DNA from: Bacteroidota bacterium | Lineage (GTDB): Bacteria > Bacteroidota > Bacteroidia > Bacteroidales > Dysgonomonadaceae | Length of the DNA: 14,039 bases | Assembly (NCBI GenBank): GCA_023424395.1 | Contig: JAFADY010000011.1 | Location: 1-14,039 of the forward strand | Direction of reading: 5' to 3' | Shown here: positions 7,370-13,921 of the stretch, piece after piece | Layout: the number at the start of each line of letters is the position of its first letter | How positions within the stretch are numbered: the stretch's first letter is position 1 | The notes under the pieces: model-generated | The model's database searches: none | Told to the model about the DNA's origin: nothing | Seen by the model: the letters and a program-made list of their open reading frames with translations, nothing else | Made by a program: the position numbers and the translations under genes

Positions 7370-8140
7370 ATGATACAGTTACAGATGATTGACAAAACGA
7401 AGTCAATAGCTCAAAATGATAAAAATATTTCTGCCGTATTTATGTACGGGTCATTTACCAAAAATGAAGGGGACAAATATTCAGATATTGAATTCTACAT
7501 CTTCTTGAAGGATAAAGAAAATTTTTCCGCTGAAAATTGGGTAAGCCAAATTCATCCTTTGGCATTATATTTTACCAACGAGTATGGAAGTGAAGTTGCC
7601 ATTTTTGAAAATATGATAAGGGGGGAGTTTCATTTTTTGACAAACGACCAAATGGAAGTTATCAAATCGTGGGACGGTTTGGTAGAGTTTAGCGACTTTG
7701 ACAAGATGATTTTAGTAGATAAAGAAGATTTATTGACTAACACGCTCAAAGAAATAAAAACTAAAGTACCTGATCGAACAACAAATGAAAATATCCTGTG
7801 GTTGAGCCAATCATTGTTGAATGTTTTACTTACAACAAGCAACTTAATTAAACGACAGGAATTTGCTCACGCTTACCAAAGCTTATCAAATGTTCAAAAA
7901 TATTTACTTTGGTTAATAAGAATTGAAACATACCAAACCAAACATTGGGAAAGTCCAACAAAAAGCTTGGAAAAAGACATAGACCCAGATTGGTATTCGT
8001 TATTTCAGGAGACAACATCAGAATTAGATCCGACAGATATTAAAACAGCTTTCAAGAAGACATTAACATTGACTGAAAAACTTTTTGATAATCTTGGAGT
8101 TGAAGCAAAATTAAAGGGGGTATTAAGGAGAATTGAATAA
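7370..8140 (+). CDS. Lincosamide nucleotidyltransferase-like protein (Lnu(F)-type)
   Basis: A 256-aa member of the nucleotidyltransferase superfamily. Residues 25-45 read MYGSFTK, then SDIEFYIF: Gly27-Ser28 and the metal-binding Asp39 and Glu41. The segments MYGSFTKxEGDxYSDIEFYIFLK, NEYGxEVxIFxNxIRGEFHFL and the helical C-terminal half match Lnu(F)/Lnu(B)-type enzymes as I remember them, which adenylylate lincomycin and clindamycin. No numerical identity is claimed. It is the only gene of the first cassette, is read from the array promoter, and its stop is followed within 10 bases by the attC-like site. Lnu(F) genes are themselves known as integron cassettes in Proteobacteria, so finding a relative here is consistent with the cassette reading. 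Whether it confers resistance is untested. Confidence 0.85.
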   Translation: MIQLQMIDKTKSIAQNDKNISAVFMYGSFTKNEGDKYSDIEFYIFLKDKENFSAENWVSQIHPLALYFTNEYGSEVAIFENMIRGEFHFLTNDQMEVIKSWDGLVEFSDFDKMILVDKEDLLTNTLKEIKTKVPDRTTNENILWLSQSLLNVLLTTSNLIKRQEFAHAYQSLSNVQKYLLWLIRIETYQTKHWESPTKSLEKDIDPDWYSLFQETTSELDPTDIKTAFKKTLTLTEKLFDNLGVEAKLKGVLRRIE

Positions 8141-8147
8141 AAAAAAC

Positions 8148-8282
8148 TACCGCCAACATTGTATAAGCGTAATGCGGGCTGAACTGCTAAATTTGAGCAT
8201 TTTTGCTCCTAAGAAACTTTGTGGTGGGCGGACAGTGAATTGCTCCGAAATCCCGCACTACGCTTATACTTGACCGTTAGGC
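8148..8282 (+). repeat. attC-like cassette end site 1
   Basis: The site opens with TACCGCCAAC, the complement of its own cassette start at 7225. A 3-nt spacer follows, then the arm GTATAAGCGTAATGCGGG (8161-8178). After a 73-nt central region comes the arm CCCGCACTACGCTTATAC (8252-8269), a 6-nt spacer TTGACC, and the closing core GTTAGGC (8276-8282, fits GTTRRRY). The arms pair 17/18; the one mismatch is A opposite C. A small hairpin GAGCA/TGCTC lies in the central part (8195-8208). There is no T tract after the palindrome, so it is not a standard terminator. Confidence 0.72.
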
Positions 8283-8306
8283 AACATACAAAAAAACCAG
8301 CCGCAC

Positions 8307-8389
8307 AAACAGCACATTTGGTTTTTGCCGACACACTAAGCCAACGCTGAAAAAACCAAAAGAGCTGTTTTTTGCCAACGCTCTGACAG
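8307..8389 (+). repeat. Flanking hairpin repeat, left copy (before the restriction module)
   Basis: Arms 8307-8326 and 8351-8370 pair except for two A.A mismatches that flank one G:C pair. GCCAACGCT occurs in the loop (8340-8348) and again just after the right arm (8374-8382). The block ends in CTGACAG. A matching block with different but still complementary arm sequences lies at 12600-12677, after the module. It resides in the 122-nt leader between the cassette start and the ATG at 8405. Confidence 0.7.
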
Positions 8390-8404
8390 AAATTGAATAA
8401 ATAA

Positions 8405-11400
8405 ATGACATTAGAACAATATATTGACAACCTAGAGAAAAGGTACAGACTCGGAAACGCAACCGAACATACTTTTCGTGGCGACTTACAGCAACTTTTG
8501 GAAAGTTTAGTGCCGACAATCAGAGCGACCAACGAACCGAAAAGACAAAGTTGCGGAGCACCTGACTATATTTTGACTAAAAAAGATATTCCAGTTGGAT
8601 TTATTGAAGCTAAAGACATTGGAGACAAAGACCTTGACGGAACAAAGAAAACAGGAAACAAAGAACAGTTCGACCGTTACAAAGCTTCTTTAAACAACTT
8701 GATTTTTACAGATTACTTAAGTTTTCATCTGTACCGTGAAGGCGAATTTATTACCAAAATTGTCATTGCCGAAATTACCGATAATGGCATAACACCTCTA
8801 CCTGAGAACTTTGCTAATTTTGAAAACCTCATCAAAGACTTTTGTTCCCACATCGGGCAAACCATAAAAAGCAGTAAAAAATTAGCAGAAATGATGGCGG
8901 GCAAGGCCCGTTTACTTTCCAACGTGATTGGTAAGGCTTTAACAAGTGATGAAGTAAACCACGAAGACAGTACGTTGAAAGACCAAATGACAGCCTTCAA
9001 GCAAATTCTGATTCACGACATCACCCCACAAGGTTTTGCAGATGTTTATGCTCAAACCATTGCTTACGGAATGTTTGCCGCTCGTTTGCACGACCCTACT
9101 TTGCCAACCTTTAGCAGACAGGAAGCAGCTGAACTGATCCCAAAATCAAATCCGTTTTTGCGAAAATTGTTTGGCTACATTGCCGGACCTGACATTGACG
9201 ACCGTATTAAATGGATTGTAGATAGTTTGACAGATATTTTCTTGGCTTGTAATGTGGAAGAAATTTTGAAAAACTACGGGAAATCAACAAAAATGGAAGA
9301 CCCGATTATCCATTTTTACGAAACTTTCCTAAGTGAATACGACCCAAAATTGCGTAAAGCTCGTGGCGTTTGGTACACACCTGCACCAGTTGTAAATTTT
9401 ATTGTTCGTGCAGTTGACGACATTTTAAAAACAGAATTTGATTTGCCTCAAGGTTTAGCCGATACAAGCAAAACAAAAATCAAAGTTGATGTTCAAGGCA
9501 AAAAAGTAGAACAAGAAGTTCACAAAGTGCAAATACTTGACCCAGCCACAGGAACAGGAACTTTTCTTGCAGAAGTGGTAAAACACATTCATAAAAAATT
9601 TCAAGGACAACAAGGCATTTGGAGCAATTATGTAGAAACTCATTTGTTGCCACGCTTGAATGGTTTTGAGTTGCTAATGGCGAGTTATGCAATGGCACAT
9701 TTAAAATTAGATTTGCTTTTAACCGAAACAGGCTACAAACCCACCACAAACCAAAGATTTAGAGTTTACCTAACCAACAGTTTAGAAGAACATCACCAAG
9801 ACACAGGAACTTTATTTGCCAATTGGTTAAGCACCGAAGCAAACGAAGCGAACCATATCAAACGAGATACGCCTGTAATGTGTGTAATTGGAAATCCACC
9901 GTATAGCGGAGAAAGTGCCAACAAAGGAGAATGGATTATGAAATTGATGGAAGATTACAAAAAAGAGCCAGGCGGTAAAGAAAAACTGAAAGAACAAAAT
10001 TCAAAATTCATCAATGACGATTATGTAAAGTTTTTGCGATACGGTCAGCATTTCATAGAAAAAAACGGAAGTGGCGTTTTAGCATTCATCAACCCACACG
10101 GATTTTTAGACAACCCTACTTTTCGTGGAATGCGTTGGCATTTATTAAAAACGTATGACAAAATTTATACGATAGATTTACACGGAAACGCCAAGAAAAA
10201 AGAAACTGCCCCAGACGGCTCTGCAGACGTAAATGTCTTTGATATTGAACAAGGTGTTTCAATCAATATTTTTGTAAAAACAGGCAAAAAGAAACCAAAC
10301 GAACTCGGACAAGTTTTTCATTATGACCTATATGGAAAGCGAGATTTTAAATATGATTTTCTTTCTGATAATTCTTTAAAATCAATTGAGTACAATTGTT
10401 TTACGCCTTTCAAAAACAGCTTTTTATTTAAAAGTATTGATGAATCAATGCTCAAAGAGTACAATGAAGGAATAAACCCAACAACCTTGTTTAAGGTAAA
10501 TGTGATGGGCTTTCAAACGCACAGAGATAATTTCTGTATTGACGAAAACAAGAATATTTTATCAAAAAGGCTTTATGATTTTTCCCAATCTGAATTTAAT
10601 GAAGAAAGTATTTTTAAAACATTTGGTGTTAAATCTTCTTCGGACTTTGATATAAAAAACGCTCAAATTGAGTTATCAAAAGCAAACATAAATGAAGAAA
10701 TAATTCAATGTGCATATCGTCCATTTGAAAACAAATTTATTTATTTCGACAGAATTGTTGTTGATAGACCAAGAAAAGAACTCGTTATAAATGTAAAGAA
10801 CAAAGAAAACCTATTATTAGGAATTGGACGACAAGGTTTGGCTGTTGGCGATATTGATTGGTGTTTAACAACCGTTTCAAAACATCCAGTTGACGCAAAT
10901 ATATTTAGACGTGGTGGAGTAAATCTTTTTCCGCTTTATCTATATCCCGACAATTCAGGTCAGCAAACAATTGAACAAACAGCAGAAAGACAGCCAAACC
11001 TAAATGCTGAAATTGTTAATCAACTTGCTTTAAAAATTGGCTTGACTTTCACAAATGAAAAACACAACACCGAAAATACTTTTGCTCCAATTGACATTGT
11101 AGATTACATCTATGCCGTTTTACATTCACCAACTTACCGAGAGAAATACAAGGAATTTTTAAAAACAGACTTCCCAAGAATCCCTTTTCCAAAAAATGCT
11201 GATACTTTTTGGCAATTGGTAAAATTGGGTGGAGAAATCCGTGAAAGCCATTTGTTGGAAAGTCCAACTGTTGAAAATTATATTACGCAATATCCAATCG
11301 GCGGAGACAATGTTGTCGGTAAACCACGCTTCGACTCCGCTCAGCGTGACGATAATAAAGGTAAAGTGTACATCAACGAAACCCAATATTTTGACAATGT

Positions 11401-11575
11401 ACCGCAAGTGGCTTGGGAGTTTTACATTGGTGGCTATCAACCAGCCCAAAAATGGCTCAAGGACCGAAAAGACCGTAAATTGGAGTTTGACGATATTTTG
11501 CACTATCAAAAAATCATTGTAGCACTTTCAGAAACGAATAGGATTATGAAAGAGATTGATAAAATTGAGATTTAA
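8405..11575 (+). CDS. Single-chain restriction-modification enzyme (type ISP/IIG-like, nuclease plus N6-adenine methylase)
   Basis: A 1056-aa fusion enzyme expected to methylate and cut specific DNA sequences. N-terminal PD-(D/E)xK nuclease: Asp54 (GAPD) and Glu68-x-Lys70 (IEAK). A helical linker spans about 150-330. The gamma-class N6-adenine methylase has motif I DPATGTGTF (379-387) and motif IV NPPY (497-500). A target-recognition region follows (about 600-850); INPHGFLDNPTFRGMR and CAYRPFENKFIYFDR are characteristic of the type ISP C-terminal half. The superfamily 2 helicase found between nuclease and methylase in LlaGI-type ISP enzymes is absent and there is no room for it, so this is closer to a type IIG layout. 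The ATG at 8405 follows the hairpin leader. The next gene begins 3 nt after the stop. An in-frame palindromic repeat lies near residues 974-982. Confidence 0.88.
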   Translation: MTLEQYIDNLEKRYRLGNATEHTFRGDLQQLLESLVPTIRATNEPKRQSCGAPDYILTKKDIPVGFIEAKDIGDKDLDGTKKTGNKEQFDRYKASLNNLIFTDYLSFHLYREGEFITKIVIAEITDNGITPLPENFANFENLIKDFCSHIGQTIKSSKKLAEMMAGKARLLSNVIGKALTSDEVNHEDSTLKDQMTAFKQILIHDITPQGFADVYAQTIAYGMFAARLHDPTLPTFSRQEAAELIPKSNPFLRKLFGYIAGPDIDDRIKWIVDSLTDIFLACNVEEILKNYGKSTKMEDPIIHFYETFLSEYDPKLRKARGVWYTPAPVVNFIVRAVDDILKTEFDLPQGLADTSKTKIKVDVQGKKVEQEVHKVQILDPATGTGTFLAEVVKHIHKKFQGQQGIWSNYVETHLLPRLNGFELLMASYAMAHLKLDLLLTETGYKPTTNQRFRVYLTNSLEEHHQDTGTLFANWLSTEANEANHIKRDTPVMCVIGNPPYSGESANKGEWIMKLMEDYKKEPGGKEKLKEQNSKFINDDYVKFLRYGQHFIEKNGSGVLAFINPHGFLDNPTFRGMRWHLLKTYDKIYTIDLHGNAKKKETAPDGSADVNVFDIEQGVSINIFVKTGKKKPNELGQVFHYDLYGKRDFKYDFLSDNSLKSIEYNCFTPFKNSFLFKSIDESMLKEYNEGINPTTLFKVNVMGFQTHRDNFCIDENKNILSKRLYDFSQSEFNEESIFKTFGVKSSSDFDIKNAQIELSKANINEEIIQCAYRPFENKFIYFDRIVVDRPRKELVINVKNKENLLLGIGRQGLAVGDIDWCLTTVSKHPVDANIFRRGGVNLFPLYLYPDNSGQQTIEQTAERQPNLNAEIVNQLALKIGLTFTNEKHNTENTFAPIDIVDYIYAVLHSPTYREKYKEFLKTDFPRIPFPKNADTFWQLVKLGGEIRESHLLESPTVENYITQYPIGGDNVVGKPRFDSAQRDDNKGKVYINETQYFDNVPQVAWEFYIGGYQPAQKWLKDRKDRKLEFDDILHYQKIIVALSETNRIMKEIDKIEI
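11325..11348 (+). repeat. Dispersed palindromic repeat inserted in frame in the restriction enzyme gene
   Basis: CACGCT (11325-11330) and AGCGTG (11343-11348) enclose TCGACTCCGCTC. The segment translates to RFDSAQRD within an otherwise conserved C-terminal region, between residues that read on smoothly (VVGK before, GKVYINETQYF after). TTCGACTCCGCTCAG-type repeats are scattered in many Bacteroidota genomes, sometimes inside reading frames. The reading frame is kept. Confidence 0.6.
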
Positions 11576-11578
11576 GAA

Positions 11579-12583
11579 ATGTCAAAACTTTTAGATAGAA
11601 TAAATACGCTTTCAGAAGAAATAGAAAGTTTTCCACTCGGCAAATGTTCGCCTAGCGATGACCCTGATATGCAAACAGCTTATTTATATTCTTTTAAGGA
11701 CTTGGCAAAAAGATTCGTAGCATCTTTGAAAAGATTAGACGATTCAAGGCTTACTAAAATGTTAGAATCAATCGACTTAAATCCTGATTACATAACAGAA
11801 GCGTATGACCTAAAAGCAGATTTACAAACTGTTATTGACTACATAAGCGACACAGATAATTTAAGAGAACGTGTTTCTATTTCATCTAAAGAAGCAAATG
11901 AATTATCTGAAGTCATTATAGATAATTTAGAACAAGAATCTGCGAATAACCTATCAATGATTTGCACAGGCTATGGTCTTGAAGCAGGCTCAACAGAAGA
12001 AGCTTACAAAAGTAAACGCAACTATATTTATAAACGGATATCGCATTTAGACAATTTGCAAATTCTTGAGCTTGGAAAGAAAATGGCGGGTAAATATCCC
12101 GAGAGTAAATTAGATGACCTTATTTCACAATACTTCGATACGGATAAATTGGGGTTAATTTCAGAATTTGAGAATATTAAAGATTTCATTTCGGGAGAAA
12201 TAAATAAAGCAAAATACATTATATGGATTGCGGTTGCTTGGTTTACAGATAGAGATTTAGCAAATCTATTGTACAAAAAATCAAAGCAAGGTCTGAATAT
12301 TCAAATTGTTTTGAATGATGATGAAATTAATTCCGTATTAAAAGAAAAACTAAAGAATCACTTTGAAGTATTTCTTGCTCCATCAAATGACAAATTCAGT
12401 AAGCTAATGCACAACAAGTTTTGTGTAATTGACTTAGAAAAAGTTATTCACGGCTCATATAATTGGACAAATAAAGCTCAATATAACAATGAAACCATTT
12501 CAATTATTGACAGTCGACTAGAAGCTAAAAAATTTGCAAATCAATTTTTGAAAATAAAAACTGAAATAATAAAGGGTAAGTAA
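11579..12583 (+). CDS. PLD-family nuclease-like protein with uncharacterised N-terminal domain
   Basis: A 334-aa protein. The C-terminal third is a phospholipase D-like domain with one HxK motif: His278-x-Lys280 in MHNKFCVID, followed by the partner segment GSYNWT (292-297) and an NNE. A single motif suggests a Nuc-type endonuclease that is active as a dimer. Residues about 1-200 are mostly helical and include MICTGYGLEAGSTEEAYKSKRNYI, which faintly recalls N-terminal modules of abortive-infection proteins; I cannot name the domain. It starts 3 nt after the restriction enzyme stop, so the pair is an operon and probably one anti-phage module. It could be an effector, a back-up nuclease or a regulator. 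It lacks signal and membrane segments. Confidence 0.75.
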   Translation: MSKLLDRINTLSEEIESFPLGKCSPSDDPDMQTAYLYSFKDLAKRFVASLKRLDDSRLTKMLESIDLNPDYITEAYDLKADLQTVIDYISDTDNLRERVSISSKEANELSEVIIDNLEQESANNLSMICTGYGLEAGSTEEAYKSKRNYIYKRISHLDNLQILELGKKMAGKYPESKLDDLISQYFDTDKLGLISEFENIKDFISGEINKAKYIIWIAVAWFTDRDLANLLYKKSKQGLNIQIVLNDDEINSVLKEKLKNHFEVFLAPSNDKFSKLMHNKFCVIDLEKVIHGSYNWTNKAQYNNETISIIDSRLEAKKFANQFLKIKTEIIKGK

Positions 12584-12599
12584 TGCAAACGCTAAAAGC

Positions 12600-12677
12600 C
12601 ATACACATTTGCAATTCGCACCAGCCAACGCTGCAACCAAAAATTGCAAAAGAGTATGTCTTTGCCAACGCTGACAG
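12600..12677 (+). repeat. Flanking hairpin repeat, right copy (after the restriction module)
   Basis: Arms CATACACATTTGCAATT (12600-12616) and AATTGCAAAAGAGTATG (12642-12658) pair 15/17, with the same two A.A mismatches as the left copy. GCCAACGCT occurs in the loop (12624-12632) and after the arm (12664-12672), and a variant GCAAACGCT precedes the hairpin (12585-12593). It ends in CTGACAG like the copy at 8307-8389. Confidence 0.7.
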
Positions 12678-12697
12678 CAGGACGTAAAAAAGTACGA

Positions 12698-12830
12698 TTG
12701 CCCAACATTGGCTATACGTAATGCGGGCGAAATTGCTGATATAAAAGTAATTACATTTAATGAACTAAGTGCTAAATTGAAAGGTAAGTGCCTTATAATC
12801 CCGCACTACGCATAGCCGAGACCGTTGTAC
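12698..12830 (+). repeat. attC-like cassette end site 2
   Basis: Opens with TTGCCCAAC (12698-12706), complementary at 8 of 9 bases to its own cassette start GTTAGGCAA (8276-8284); GCCCAAC fits the integron inverse core RYYYAAC. A 3-nt spacer ATT is followed by the arm 12710-12727, a central region, and the arm 12800-12817. Then come a 6-nt spacer GAGACC and the closing core GTTGTAC (12824-12830). The arms pair 16/18 and keep the A.C mismatch at the same position as site 1. TGCTAAATT (12770-12778) is shared with the other two sites. Confidence 0.72.
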
Positions 12831-12856
12831 GACATAGTAAAACCGAACCGCACAAA

Positions 12857-13720
12857 ATGAAAGTCAGAGAAGAAAAACTAAAATCAATTATTGAGTGGTC
12901 TGAAAAAAACGCAGATATAAGAATTCTTCTTCTAACAAGTTCACTCGCAAATCCTTTTGCACCTGTTGACGAATTTAGCGACTTAGATATTGAATTTATT
13001 TTTGAAAATAATACAAACTACATTTCGGACAAAAGTTGGATACTAAACTTCGGGAATCCGATTGCAATGATTGAAGAAGACGAAAGTTGCTTTGATAATA
13101 AACACGCAATGAAAATGGTGTTGTATGAAGACGGAGTGAAAGCGGATTTTAAACTTTACAGCAAATCAAATTTCATTGAAGAAAGTGAGCAAAAAGAATT
13201 ACCCGAAGATTGGGATATTGGCTATAAAATTCTAATTGACAAGGACGGCATTACAAAACAAATGCTGAAACCGACTTATCAAGTTTCCATTATCAAAAAA
13301 CCATCTGAAAGAGAATTTCAAAATCTTATTAACGACTTTTGGTGGGACACAACTTATGTGGCTAAATGTCTTGCAAGAGATGAAATATTCTATGCGAAAT
13401 TTATGTCGGAAACCGTTATTCGCACAGAATATTTAATTCCTTTAATTGAATGGCACATTGCGAGTGAAAACAATTGGAACATAACGACCAACAAATACGG
13501 ACGACTTTTCAAAAAGTATCTAACCCAAGAAATGTGGACTAAAACGGAAAATACATTTTCAGGAAGCAACATAAAGGAAAATTGGACTGCCCTATTTTCA
13601 ATGGCTGATTTAGTTTCAGAAATAGGAACTGAATTGTCGAACAAATTAGGTTACAAATATCCTGATAAATTAGAAAAAGACGTACGAAAATATCTAACCG
13701 AACTAAAAACCAAAATATAA
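12857..13720 (+). CDS. Aminoglycoside 6-adenylyltransferase-like protein (ANT(6)/AadE family), divergent
   Basis: A 287-aa nucleotidyltransferase from the ATG at 12857. A GTG 69 bases upstream would extend the frame, but those 23 residues (including NPALRIAETVVRH) are only a translation of the attC-like palindrome. The match to AadE runs along the whole length: the metal-binding pair Asp42 and Asp44 in DEFSDLDIEF, LIDKDG, a KPSEREFQ segment, a DFWWDTTYVAKCLARDEI segment and the helical C-terminus. Known relatives adenylylate streptomycin at position 6. An oddity is the nucleotide-binding loop, where AadE has GSR and this protein has Ser28-Ser29-Leu30, losing the signature glycine, so activity or substrate may differ. 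It is the only gene of the third cassette; its stop abuts the next attC-like site and it has no promoter of its own. Confidence 0.83.
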   Translation: MKVREEKLKSIIEWSEKNADIRILLLTSSLANPFAPVDEFSDLDIEFIFENNTNYISDKSWILNFGNPIAMIEEDESCFDNKHAMKMVLYEDGVKADFKLYSKSNFIEESEQKELPEDWDIGYKILIDKDGITKQMLKPTYQVSIIKKPSEREFQNLINDFWWDTTYVAKCLARDEIFYAKFMSETVIRTEYLIPLIEWHIASENNWNITTNKYGRLFKKYLTQEMWTKTENTFSGSNIKENWTALFSMADLVSEIGTELSNKLGYKYPDKLEKDVRKYLTELKTKI

Positions 13721-13921
13721 CTACGTCGTACAACATCGCATTGGCAAAATGGCGGGTTAAGTGCAAACTTCAACTTTTGTGCTTTTTTACCGCCGAATGT
13801 GTTCCACATTCAGCTTTTTTTAATAATTTAGCTTCTGTGGAAACACATCGGCTACGTTACTGCTAAATTGAACTTTTCGTCCAATTTATCCGCCACTTCG
13901 CCAATGCGTTTCCCGATGCTG
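13721..13921 (+). repeat. attC-like cassette end site 3, with extended hairpin
   Basis: Opens with CTACGTCGTACAAC (13721-13734), complementary at 13 of 14 bases to its own cassette start (12824-12837). The arm CGCATTGGCAAAATGGCGG (13737-13755) pairs 17/19 with 13890-13908, keeping the A.C mismatch seen in sites 1 and 2. A 6-nt spacer TTTCCC leads to G13915. The central region is itself foldable: blocks CCGA..ATGTGTTCCACA..AGCT (from 13792) pair with AGCT..TGTGGAAACACAT..CGG before 13853. TGCTAAATT is at 13861-13869. The closing core is GATGCTG instead of a GTT core, so the last junction is degenerate or differently cut. Confidence 0.65.

Noticed and set aside
8148..8282. Palindrome read as a rho-independent terminator
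   Set aside because: No T tract follows the right arm on either strand, and the same geometry recurs at two further unit ends with boundary complementarity.
8209..8532. Minus-strand open frame of 107 codons across site 1 and the restriction gene start
   Set aside because: It covers a palindrome, a hairpin repeat and the 5' end of a well-supported gene; no domain or promoter.
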